Positions 27,136 to 34,767 of a stretch of 60,468 nt of DNA are shown here, piece after piece. The translations under genes and the position numbers were made by a program. The notes beneath the pieces were generated by a model. That model saw nothing but the letters and a program-made list of their open reading frames with translations, made no database searches and was not told where the DNA came from. Location of the stretch: assembly GCA_003240755.1 (NCBI GenBank), contig QFNF01000015.1, positions 1-60,468 on the forward strand. The letters are read 5' to 3'. This stretch comes from Sphingomonas hengshuiensis. GTDB taxonomy: Bacteria; Pseudomonadota; Alphaproteobacteria; Sphingomonadales; Sphingomonadaceae. The stretch's first letter is position 1. The number at the start of each line of letters is the position of its first letter.

Positions 27136-28295
27136 CGATACTCTCCTGCAAAACGACCCGAAACCGGGGTCCATTTGTCGTCACCGGCGGCGTTGGCGAT
27201 CATCGCCTCGATGAACGCCATCGTCCGCAATCCGTCGGCAAGGCCCGGTACGAACCGGTCGGCCCTGCCGTGCAACTGCGCGGCAAACCCCTGATACAGG
27301 TTGGCGAACGCCTCGATATAGCCCTCCGGATGTCCTGACGGCGTACGCAGCAGCGCCTGCGTCGACGGGGCCAGCCCCGGCCCACCGGCGCGCACCACCT
27401 CGACCGGCCGGTCGAGCCAGCGCAGCGTCAGCGTGTTCGGCTCCATCTGCGCCCATTCCAGCGTACCATGCTCGCCCGACACGCGTATCTTGAGGCCATT
27501 TTCCTCGCCCGCCGCGACCTGCGTCGCCTTCAGCATGCCGCGCGCGCCGCCCTCGAAGCGCAGCAGCGCGCCGACATCGTCGTCCAGCCGCCGTCCGGGC
27601 ACATGTATGCTCAGGTCGGCGCAGACCGATTCGACCCGCACGCCCGACACATGCTCGGCCAGATGAAAGGCGTGCGTCCCGATATCGCCCAGGCACCCGC
27701 CCATTCCCGCCTTTGCCGGATCGGTGCGCCATGCCGCCTGCTTGTTGCCCTCGCCATCGATCGGCCGGCTCAGCCAGCCCTGCAGATACTCGACCTGCAC
27801 GAGCCGGACCTTCCCCAGATCGCCGCGATTCACCCGGAGGCGCGCCTCCTCGACCAGCGGATAGCCGCTATAGGTGAAGGCCAGCGCGAATTTCGCCCCG
27901 CCGCGCTGCGCCGCTTCGGCGATTGCCCGCGCCTCCGCCGAATCCATCGCCATCGGCTTTTCGCAAAAGACGTGGATGCCCGCTTCCAGCGCAGCGATCG
28001 CCATCGGCGCATGGAGGTGGTTGGGCGTCACGATCGCCAGGGCGTCGATCCGCTCACCCTCCGGCAACGCCCGTTCGGCCGCGATCAACGCCTCGACCGT
28101 CGGATAGACCCGCGCGGGGTCGAGGCCCAGCGCCGCGCCGCTGCGGTCGTTGCGCGCGCCGTCGCTGCTGAACGTCCCCGCGACCAGCCGCCAGTCGCCG
28201 TCGAGCGCCGCCGCCTTGCGGTGGATCGCGCCGATGAACGCACCCTCGCCCCCGCCGGCCATTGCCAGCCTCAACGGTTCGTGCCGCGTGGTCAT
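27132..28295 (-). CDS. Gfo/Idh/MocA family NAD(P)-dependent oxidoreductase
   Basis: A 387-residue cytoplasmic sugar oxidoreductase. The N-terminal Rossmann domain has LAMAGGGEGAFIGAIHRKA (about 10-28), the family signature EKP occurs in VFCEKPMAMD, and the catalytic Asp/His are in GDIGTHAFHLAE (about 190-201). It lacks a signal peptide, so within this operon it acts on imported material, for example reducing a 3-keto sugar to the parent sugar or oxidising the reverse way. Start at MTTRHEPL is supported by the 4-bp overlap with the upstream epimerase gene (28292-28295). Exact substrate unknown. Confidence 0.9.
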   Translation of the reverse strand: MTTRHEPLRLAMAGGGEGAFIGAIHRKAAALDGDWRLVAGTFSSDGARNDRSGAALGLDPARVYPTVEALIAAERALPEGERIDALAIVTPNHLHAPMAIAALEAGIHVFCEKPMAMDSAEARAIAEAAQRGGAKFALAFTYSGYPLVEEARLRVNRGDLGKVRLVQVEYLQGWLSRPIDGEGNKQAAWRTDPAKAGMGGCLGDIGTHAFHLAEHVSGVRVESVCADLSIHVPGRRLDDDVGALLRFEGGARGMLKATQVAAGEENGLKIRVSGEHGTLEWAQMEPNTLTLRWLDRPVEVVRAGGPGLAPSTQALLRTPSGHPEGYIEAFANLYQGFAAQLHGRADRFVPGLADGLRTMAFIEAMIANAAGDDKWTPVSGRFAGEYR

Positions 28296-29350
28296 TCCGC
28301 CGACAGCCCCATCAACCGCCGGATCGCCGCGCGGTCGACGCCGCTCGCCGCGAAATCGTCGAACGGCCGCTCGGTCAGGCGGATCATGTGCGCCTCGATG
28401 AACGGCGCCCCCTCGGCGGCGCCATCGTCCGAATTCTTGAGCGCGCATTCCCATTCCAGCACCGCCCAGCCATCATAGCCATATTGCGCCATGCGGCTGA
28501 ACACGCCCGAAAAATCGACCTGCCCGTCGCCCAGCGAGCGGAACCGCCCGGCGCGGTCGGCCCAGTCCTGATAACCGCCATAGACGCCCGACCGCCCCGT
28601 CGGATTGAACTCGGCATCCTTTACGTGGAAGCACGCAATCCGGTCGTGGTAGCGATCGATGAAGTCGAGATAGTCGAGCTGCTGCAACACATAATGCGAC
28701 GGGTCGAACAGCAGCCGCGCGGCGTTGTGGCCCTGCACCGCCTCCAGGAACCGCTCCCATGTCGCACCGTCGTGCAGGTCCTCGCCGGCATGGACCTCGA
28801 ACGCACAGTGCACGCCATGGTCCTCGAACACGTCGAGGATCGGGGTCCAGCGCCGCGCCAGCTCGGCAAAGGCTTCCTCGACCAGCCCGGCGGGCCGCTG
28901 CGGCCACGGATAGACATAGGGCCATGCCAGCGCCCCGGAAAACGTCGCATGCGCTGTCAGACCCAGGTTCGCGCTGGCCTTTGCCGCCATCTTGACCTGC
29001 TCGACCGCCCATAGCTGCCGTTCGGCCGGCTTGCCATGTACCTCGCGCGGCGCGAACCCGTCGAACAGCGTGTCATAGGCCGGGTGGACTGCGACCAGTT
29101 GCCCCTGCAAATGGGTCGACAGCTCCGTCACCGCGATGCCGTGCGCTGCCAGCTTGCCGCTCAGCTCGTCGCAATAATCCCGGCTCTCCGATGCGGTCTT
29201 CAGGTCGATCAACCGGCTGTCGCACGGGATCTGCACCCCGACATAGCCCAGACCCGCCGCCCATTCGGCCATGTTCTCAAGGGTGTCGAACGGCGCCGTA
29301 TCCCCCAGGAACTGCGCCAGGAAAATGCCCGGCCCCTTCATTCCCGTCAT
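28292..29350 (-). CDS. cytoplasmic sugar phosphate isomerase/epimerase family TIM barrel
   Basis: A 352-residue AP-endonuclease-2-like TIM barrel without any export signal, longer than the two exported paralogues in the same operon. Barrel landmarks: YVGVQIPCDSRLIDL, CAFEVHAGEDLHDG (Glu/His ligands), LLFDPSHYVLQQ (Asp/His), CFHVKDAEFNP and VLEWECALKNS (terminal Glu). The family is typified by IolE/IolH-like and 3-keto-sugar-acting proteins. It overlaps both neighbours by 4 bp, with the MFS transporter just upstream and the Gfo/Idh oxidoreductase downstream, suggesting a joint role on an imported keto-sugar. Confidence 0.88.
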   Translation of the reverse strand: MTGMKGPGIFLAQFLGDTAPFDTLENMAEWAAGLGYVGVQIPCDSRLIDLKTASESRDYCDELSGKLAAHGIAVTELSTHLQGQLVAVHPAYDTLFDGFAPREVHGKPAERQLWAVEQVKMAAKASANLGLTAHATFSGALAWPYVYPWPQRPAGLVEEAFAELARRWTPILDVFEDHGVHCAFEVHAGEDLHDGATWERFLEAVQGHNAARLLFDPSHYVLQQLDYLDFIDRYHDRIACFHVKDAEFNPTGRSGVYGGYQDWADRAGRFRSLGDGQVDFSGVFSRMAQYGYDGWAVLEWECALKNSDDGAAEGAPFIEAHMIRLTERPFDDFAASGVDRAAIRRLMGLSAE

Positions 29351-30597
29351 GCCAGCGTCTCCTTGCGGCGATCGTCGCGGAAGGTGAATTGGAACAGCAG
29401 CGCGATCGCGGCGGCGGCGATGGCGGGATAGACCCACATCCCCTGCCAGTCGGCGATCGTCGGATTGGCGGGCAGTTGCGCATAGAGCAGCGCGCCGATC
29501 TGCGAACCGAGCAGCATCCCGACGCCATAGGTGAACAGCGTCAGCATCCCCTGCGCCTGCGCGTTCACGCCCCTGGGCGTGGCGATGGTGCCGACATAGA
29601 TCGCACCCGCCACGAAGAAGAAGTCGTAGCAGACGCCGTGCAGCGCGACGCCCAGATAGACCGCCCACAATCCCGATCCGCCGTCGCCGATCGCGAACAG
29701 CGCATAGCGCAGCGCCCATGCCGCCATGCCGACCAGCAGCAGCGGCTTCACGCCGAACCGGCGATAGAGCCACGGCATCGAGAACATGAAGACCAGTTCG
29801 GACATCTGCCCGATCGCCAGCGTGCCGCCGACATTCTCGATCCCCGCCGCACCGACATAGGGCGAGGCATAGGCGTAATACATCGCCAGCGGGATCGAGA
29901 TCAGCGTGGCACAGGCGATGAAGATCAGGAACGACGTCTGGCGCATCAGGCCGAACGCCTCGACGCAAAAGACCTGCGCCAGCGCGCTGCCGCCCTGCGG
30001 CCGATCCGCCTCGACCGCGGGCAGCGTGACGCTGTAGAGCCCGAGCGCGATCGACACGACCGCCGCCACGGTGAATATCTGCGGGCTGGCCGACAGCCCG
30101 GCCCAGCCGATGATGAGGCCGGACGCGATCCAGCCGATCGTGCCGAACGCCCGCACGAACGGGAAATTGTCGGTGCGCTCGCCGAAGCTCTTGAGCGCGA
30201 TCGTGTTCGCAAGGCCCACGGTCGGCATGTAGAGGATCATGTACCCGAGCAGCAGCCACACGAACGTGCCGCCGCGCTCCGGCGTGATGAGCGACGGCAT
30301 CAGGAACAGCAGGACGCCGCCGACCAGATGCAGGATCACCATCAGCATCCGGGGCGCGACATAGCGCGCCGCGACCATCCCCAGCAGCAGCGACCCGACG
30401 ATCGATGCGATCGGCCCCATCGAAAAGGCGTTGCCGATCAGGTTGCCGATGCCGACCGTCTGCATGACGAGGCCGAGCGTCACCTGCCACGCGCCCCAGA
30501 TGAAAAACTGCATGAACATCAACGCGCTCAGCCGGGCGGTCATCCCGCCTTCGACCGACGCACGGCTGCGACGCCCAACATCCTCCGCCATGGCCAT
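29347..30597 (-). CDS. MFS transporter, nucleoside/sugar:H+ symporter type
   Basis: A 416-residue 12-helix inner-membrane transporter resembling the NupG/XapB nucleoside:proton symporters, with the opening TARLSALMFMQFFIWGAWQVTLG (about 20-42), FERTDNFPFVRAFGTIGWI-like loop in the middle and GVCYDFFFVAGAIYVG in the second half. In sphingomonads such carriers occur in sugar-degradation operons, so a mono- or disaccharide (or its keto form) is as likely a substrate as a nucleoside. It is the first gene of the nine-gene operon. GGAGGGG lies 7 bases before the ATG chosen at 30597; later in-frame ATGs at 30591 and 30543 are alternatives. Confidence 0.88.
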   Translation of the reverse strand: MAMAEDVGRRSRASVEGGMTARLSALMFMQFFIWGAWQVTLGLVMQTVGIGNLIGNAFSMGPIASIVGSLLLGMVAARYVAPRMLMVILHLVGGVLLFLMPSLITPERGGTFVWLLLGYMILYMPTVGLANTIALKSFGERTDNFPFVRAFGTIGWIASGLIIGWAGLSASPQIFTVAAVVSIALGLYSVTLPAVEADRPQGGSALAQVFCVEAFGLMRQTSFLIFIACATLISIPLAMYYAYASPYVGAAGIENVGGTLAIGQMSELVFMFSMPWLYRRFGVKPLLLVGMAAWALRYALFAIGDGGSGLWAVYLGVALHGVCYDFFFVAGAIYVGTIATPRGVNAQAQGMLTLFTYGVGMLLGSQIGALLYAQLPANPTIADWQGMWVYPAIAAAAIALLFQFTFRDDRRKETLA

Positions 30598-30652
30598 GCG
30601 CCATCCCCTCCGCGGTTTTGTCTGCTAAATCGTCGCAAAGGCTAGGTAGGTA

Positions 30653-30666
30653 TGACAGCGCTGTAA
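30653..30666. promoter_or_regulatory. candidate LacI-family operator
   Basis: TGACAGCGCTGTAA contains the perfect 10-bp palindrome ACAGCGCTGT, with the central GCGC typical of LacI/GalR operators in alphaproteobacteria. It lies 56-69 bp upstream of the MFS start. On the minus strand a possible -35 (TTTACA) overlaps it, and a weak -10 (TAGCCT) follows after 17 bases. A repressor controlling the sugar operon is inferred; no lacI-type gene is in the window. Confidence 0.55.
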
Positions 30667-30796
30667 AGGCCGGATGTAACCGTCTTCATGGATTGGCGGC
30701 TCTGCGGATACGGCGGTCCGGCGGCCTCCGGATGCACGACCGGCCAATGCCGGAAACGCCGTCCCGGCAGCGGTTGGGGCGACGGGGATCGCCGTC

Positions 30797-32308
30797 CTAT
30801 TCGTCCAGCCCGCTGAACCCGCCGCCGGCATAATCGCTGAACTTGGTGATCTGCGGCTCGAACTTCAGCGTGACCTTGCCCGTCGCGCCGTGGCGCTGCT
30901 TGGCGATGATGAGCTCGGCAAGGCCATACACCCGTTCCATATCCATCGCCCATTTCGCATGATCTTCAAAAACCCGCGCATCGTCGCCGTCGCGCGGGCG
31001 CTTGGGCTCCTTCGCCGCGACGTAATAATCCTCGCGGTACACGAACCATACCATGTCGGCGTCCTGCTCGATCGATCCCGATTCGCGCAGGTCGGACAGT
31101 TGGGGACGCTTGTCCTCGCGCTGCTCGACGGCGCGCGAGAGCTGCGACAGCGCCATCACCGGCACGCCGATATCCTTGGCCAGCGTCTTCAATCCGCGCG
31201 AAATCTCCGAGATTTCCTGGACGCGGTTGTCGCTGCCCTTGCCCGACCCCTGCAACAACTGGAGATAGTCGACGACCACCAGACCCAGCTCGCCGTCCAG
31301 CTTGCGCTGCAGCCGGCGGACGCGGGTGTGCAGGCCGGAAATGGAGAGGCCGGCGGTATCGTCGATGTAGAGCGGCAATTGCTCGAGATCGGCGGCGGCG
31401 TTGGCGAGGCGGGTAAAATCCTCCTTGCGGATCTTGCCCATGCGCAGCGCTTCGGAACTGATTTCCGCCTGTTCGGCCATGATACGGGTCGCAAGCTGGT
31501 CGGCGGACATTTCGAGGCTGAAGAACGCGACCTTCGCGCCGACCGACTTGCCCTTTTCCATCCCCGCGCGCTGGTCGTCCATATAGCGTTGCGCGGCGTT
31601 GAAGGCGATGTTGGTGGCGAGCGACGTCTTGCCCATGCCCGGACGTCCCGCCAGGATGATGAGGTCGCTATGGTGCATGCCGCCGATCCGGCCGTTGACC
31701 GAATCGAGGCCCGTCGTGACGCCCGACAGGCCGCCGCCCGAATTCATCGCACGTTCGGCCATGCGCACCGCCATCGTCGTCGCCTGCGCGAACGATTTGA
31801 CCGCATTGGCCGAACTGCCCTCCGCCGCGACCTTGAACAGCGCTTCCTCCGCCGCCTCGATCTGCTTCTTGGGATCGACTTCGGTCGAGGTGTCGGTGGC
31901 GTTTTCCACCAGCGTGCGGCCGACCGTGATGAGCGCGCGCAACTGCGCCAGGTCATAGATCTGCTGCGCGAACTGGCGCGCGCCGATCAGGCTGGCATTG
32001 CTGCCGGTGATTTCGACCAGATACTGCGTACCGCCGCGCGTCGCGAGCAGTTCGTCGCCGTCGAACATCGGGCGCAGCGTCACCGGGCTGGCGATCATGC
32101 CGGTGCGGCGGACGTCGCGGATCCGTTCGAAGATGCGCGCATGGGCGGGGTCGTAGAAATGCTCGGCGTCCAGCCGCTCGACCATGTCGTCGGCCAGCCC
32201 GTTGTCGATCAGCATCGCGCCCAGCAGCGCCGCCTCCGCATCGACGTTATGCGGCACGCGCGGGGGTTGCGGGGGCGTCGCCCCGCCGATGCTGTGAACA
32301 GTGGCCAT
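30797..32308 (-). CDS. dnaB: replicative DNA helicase
   Basis: The hexameric helicase of the replication fork, 503 residues. The N-terminal primase-interacting domain starts at VPHNVDAEAALLGAMLIDN (about 18-36). The RecA-like motor has the Walker A LAGRPGMGKTSLA (about 215-227), the GAKVAFFSLEM segment, Walker B LGLVVVDYLQLL, and the DLRESGSIEQDAD motif. All are normal for DnaB, and no intein interrupts it. It is transcribed toward the sugar operon and divergent from the UPF0262 gene (91 bp apart). Confidence 0.97.
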   Translation of the reverse strand: MATVHSIGGATPPQPPRVPHNVDAEAALLGAMLIDNGLADDMVERLDAEHFYDPAHARIFERIRDVRRTGMIASPVTLRPMFDGDELLATRGGTQYLVEITGSNASLIGARQFAQQIYDLAQLRALITVGRTLVENATDTSTEVDPKKQIEAAEEALFKVAAEGSSANAVKSFAQATTMAVRMAERAMNSGGGLSGVTTGLDSVNGRIGGMHHSDLIILAGRPGMGKTSLATNIAFNAAQRYMDDQRAGMEKGKSVGAKVAFFSLEMSADQLATRIMAEQAEISSEALRMGKIRKEDFTRLANAAADLEQLPLYIDDTAGLSISGLHTRVRRLQRKLDGELGLVVVDYLQLLQGSGKGSDNRVQEISEISRGLKTLAKDIGVPVMALSQLSRAVEQREDKRPQLSDLRESGSIEQDADMVWFVYREDYYVAAKEPKRPRDGDDARVFEDHAKWAMDMERVYGLAELIIAKQRHGATGKVTLKFEPQITKFSDYAGGGFSGLDE

Positions 32309-32399
32309 GCCCCCTTGTCCCAGACCTTGGCGCCGCGCTCAACCGCTTGACAGCGCATTTTGCGGTGGACGCCATGGCGCGAAGCGGCGACAGGGGGCC

Positions 32400-32882
32400 A
32401 TGGCCGATCCCCGGATCATCGACGTGACCCTCGACGAACGCACCATTTTATGGCGCAGCGCCGATATCGAGCAGGAACGGCGCATCGCCGTCTTCGACCT
32501 GCTGGAAGCGAATCACTTCGCCCCGGCGCGCGAGACGCCCGACAATTATGGTGGTCCGTACCGCATCGCGCTGTCGGTGCCCGAAGGGCGTCTGGCGATC
32601 GAGATCGCGCGCGAGGACGGCACGCTGATCGAGACGCTGGTGCTGGGCATGGCGCGCCTGCGCCGCCCGATCCGCGACTATTTCGCGATCTGCGACAGCT
32701 ATTACAAAGCCATCCGCCAGGCGACCCCGCACGAGATCGAGACGATCGACATGGCCAGGCGCGGCATCCACAACGAAGCGGCCGAGGCGCTGCGCGAACG
32801 GCTCGATGGCAAGGTCGCGATCGATTTCGACACCGCGCGCCGCCTGTTCACCCTGATCTGCGTGCTGCATATCAAGGGATGA
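32400..32882 (+). CDS. UPF0262 family protein
   Basis: A 160-residue soluble protein of UPF0262, an alphaproteobacterial family of unknown function. Conserved stretches are ADIEQERRIAVFDLLEANHF (about 20-39), NYGGPYRIALSVPEGRL and RRPIRDYFAICDSYYKAI. The GGGGGCC just before the ATG at 32400 and the family opening (IIDVTLDERTILW) favour this start over an in-frame ATG 33 codons upstream. It is first in a run of four overlapping genes; its stop overlaps the GH25-like gene (ATGA, 32879-32882). Confidence 0.9.
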   Translation: MADPRIIDVTLDERTILWRSADIEQERRIAVFDLLEANHFAPARETPDNYGGPYRIALSVPEGRLAIEIAREDGTLIETLVLGMARLRRPIRDYFAICDSYYKAIRQATPHEIETIDMARRGIHNEAAEALRERLDGKVAIDFDTARRLFTLICVLHIKG

Positions 32883-33550
32883 TGCGATCGCGACTGATCC
32901 TTGGCGCAGGCGTAGTGCTGGCGATCGCGGCGGTCGTCGCGTGGCGCTGGTCGCTCGGCTGGCATCCGTCGCCCACGCGATTCCCGGTACAGGGGCTGAC
33001 GGTCGCCGCCGCCGACGGCCCGGTTGACTGGCCGATGGTGCGTGCGCGCGGCGCCGACTTCGCCTTCATCACGGCGTCCGACGGCACGGCGCGCGATCCG
33101 GCGTTCGAGGCGAACTGGAACGGCGCGCATGCCGCCGGGCTGCGCCATGGCGCGCTCCATGTCTTTTCGCTGTGCGAGCCGACCGCGGATCAGGTCACGG
33201 CCTATCTGACCACCGTGCCGCGCGCTGCCGATGCGCTGCCCGCCGCGCTGGCGCTCGACTTCACGCCGGGCTGCGACGCGCGGCCGACGCGTGCGCAGGT
33301 GCTGACCGCGATCCGCGGGTTCCTGGCGCCGGCCGAATATCATGACGGGCGGACGATGATGTTGCGCATTTCCCCGGCGTTCGAGGACGAGTATCGGGTG
33401 AGCGAGGCGATCGTCCGGCCGCTCTGGGCGACGCGGCGCTTCTTCGAACCCGATTATCTGGCGCGGCCGTGGCGATTGTGGCAGTCGAACCCGACGCGGC
33501 GCATCGAAGGCGTCGCGGACAGCGTCGCGTGGAGTGTAGCCGCCCAATGA
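32879..33550 (+). CDS. GH25 lysozyme-fold protein with degraded active site
   Basis: A 223-residue protein with one N-terminal membrane anchor ([17 protein letters not shown]) and a glycoside hydrolase family 25 domain. Fold landmarks remain: [60 protein letters not shown] and [17 protein letters not shown]. Key acidic positions differ from active muramidases: Thr41 where the first catalytic Asp is expected, D127-F-T129 where the family has D-x-E, and Ala217 in place of the C-terminal Asp. It may be a binding-only protein. It overlaps UPF0262 and cdd by 4 bp each. Confidence 0.8.
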   Translation: MMRSRLILGAGVVLAIAAVVAWRWSLGWHPSPTRFPVQGLTVAAADGPVDWPMVRARGADFAFITASDGTARDPAFEANWNGAHAAGLRHGALHVFSLCEPTADQVTAYLTTVPRAADALPAALALDFTPGCDARPTRAQVLTAIRGFLAPAEYHDGRTMMLRISPAFEDEYRVSEAIVRPLWATRRFFEPDYLARPWRLWQSNPTRRIEGVADSVAWSVAAQ

Positions 33551-33990
33551 CCGATCCCGAAGCGTTGATCGACGCGGCCCGCCGCGCCGCCGCCCATGCC
33601 CATGCACCCTATTCGCGCTTTGCGGTCGGGGCGGCGCTGCTGCTGACCGACGGGTCGATCGTCACCGGCACCAATTTCGAAAATGCCAGCTACGGCCTGT
33701 CGCTATGCGCCGAAACCGTCGCCACCGCGACCGCCAACGCGTCGGGCCGGCTGGGCGACATCGTCGCGGTCGGCATCGTCGGCGGCCGGATGGGCGAGAC
33801 GGACCTCGATCCGATCCGCCCCTGCGGTCGTTGCCGGCAGGTGCTGAACGAAGCCGCGCAGATCGGCGGCCGCGATCTGGCCGTCCACTGCTCGGGACTG
33901 GGCGGCGGGACCATCGAAACACATCGCCTGTCCGACCTGCTGCCGCACGCGTTCGGACCGGCCGACCTTGGCATTGGGGGACACGCATGA
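33547..33990 (+). CDS. cdd: cytidine deaminase
   Basis: Deaminates cytidine and deoxycytidine to uridine and deoxyuridine in pyrimidine salvage. The 147-residue protein has substrate-binding NFENASYG, the zinc/catalytic site CAE (about residues 54-56), and the second zinc motif PCGRCRQ (about 93-99). Length fits the small tetrameric enzymes. It overlaps the GH25-like gene and dcd by 4 bp on either side, so it is co-translated with dcd, which acts on the dCTP level of the same pathway. Confidence 0.94.
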   Translation: MTDPEALIDAARRAAAHAHAPYSRFAVGAALLLTDGSIVTGTNFENASYGLSLCAETVATATANASGRLGDIVAVGIVGGRMGETDLDPIRPCGRCRQVLNEAAQIGGRDLAVHCSGLGGGTIETHRLSDLLPHAFGPADLGIGGHA

Positions 33991-34541
33991 GCATCCTGTC
34001 GGACCACTGGATCCGCGAGCAGGCCCTCGCGACCGGCATGATCGAGCCGTTCGTGGAATCGCAGCGTCGCGAAGGCTGCATCAGCTACGGCCTGTCGTCC
34101 TATGGCTATGACGCGCGGGTGTCGGACGAGTTCAAGATTTTCACCAACGTCGATTCGGCGGTGGTCGACCCGAAGGACTTCGCGCAGAACAGCTTTGTCG
34201 ATCGCAAGACCGACGTGTGCATCATCCCGCCCAACAGCTTCGCGCTGGCGCGCACCGTCGAATATTTCCGGGTGCCGCGCGACGTACTGGTCATCTGCCT
34301 CGGCAAGTCGACCTATGCGCGGTGCGGCATCATCGTGAACGTGACCCCGCTGGAGCCCGAATGGGAAGGCCATGTGACGCTGGAATTTTCCAACACCACG
34401 CCGTTGCCCGCGAAAATCTATGCCAACGAAGGCGCGTGCCAGTTCCTGTTCCTGAAGGGCGACCGCCCCTGCGGCACCAGCTATGCCGACCGTGCAGGCA
34501 AGTATATGGGGCAGCGTGGCGTGACGCTGCCACGGCTTTGA
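33987..34541 (+). CDS. dcd: dCTP deaminase
   Basis: Converts dCTP to dUTP, the main source of dUMP for thymidylate synthesis. The 184-residue trimeric enzyme shows [21 protein letters not shown] (about 32-52), [28 protein letters not shown] with the catalytic Glu (about 110-137), and [20 protein letters not shown] at the end. Normal length. The ATG overlaps the cdd stop (ATGA, 33987-33990). Confidence 0.96.
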   Translation: MSILSDHWIREQALATGMIEPFVESQRREGCISYGLSSYGYDARVSDEFKIFTNVDSAVVDPKDFAQNSFVDRKTDVCIIPPNSFALARTVEYFRVPRDVLVICLGKSTYARCGIIVNVTPLEPEWEGHVTLEFSNTTPLPAKIYANEGACQFLFLKGDRPCGTSYADRAGKYMGQRGVTLPRL

Positions 34542-34545
34542 CGAC

Positions 34546-34767
34546 ATGATCGGGCGTGACTGGACCAGACGCAGCGGCGTCGTTCGCGCCTCGGCGATGC
34601 TGCCGATCCTCGCGCTGTTCGCGCCGTCGCTGCCCATGCCGCTTGCGTTCGCGATCGGCGGCACGCTGATCCTGTGGATGGCGTTCGTCTGTGCGCGCGT
34701 GGCGATCAACGATCACCGCGCCGCGTCGGAAACCCCGCCGTTCCGGCCGTTCCGCCGCACGCGATAG
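34546..34767 (+). CDS. small membrane protein
   Basis: A 73-residue protein with two closely spaced hydrophobic stretches (ASAMLPILALFAPSLPMPLAFAIGG and TLILWMAFVCARVAI) followed by a short basic tail ending FRPFRRTR. No family recognised. It starts 5 bp after dcd with no evident ribosome site, so it may be translated by reinitiation. Its 3' end overlaps the 3' end of comEC on the other strand by 55 bp, giving possible antisense interaction. Confidence 0.55.
   Translation: MIGRDWTRRSGVVRASAMLPILALFAPSLPMPLAFAIGGTLILWMAFVCARVAINDHRAASETPPFRPFRRTR

Noticed and set aside
32879..33550. Calling the GH25-like gene a pseudogene
   Set aside because: The frame is intact and overlaps both neighbours by exactly 4 bp, so it is translated; only the active-site residues have changed.
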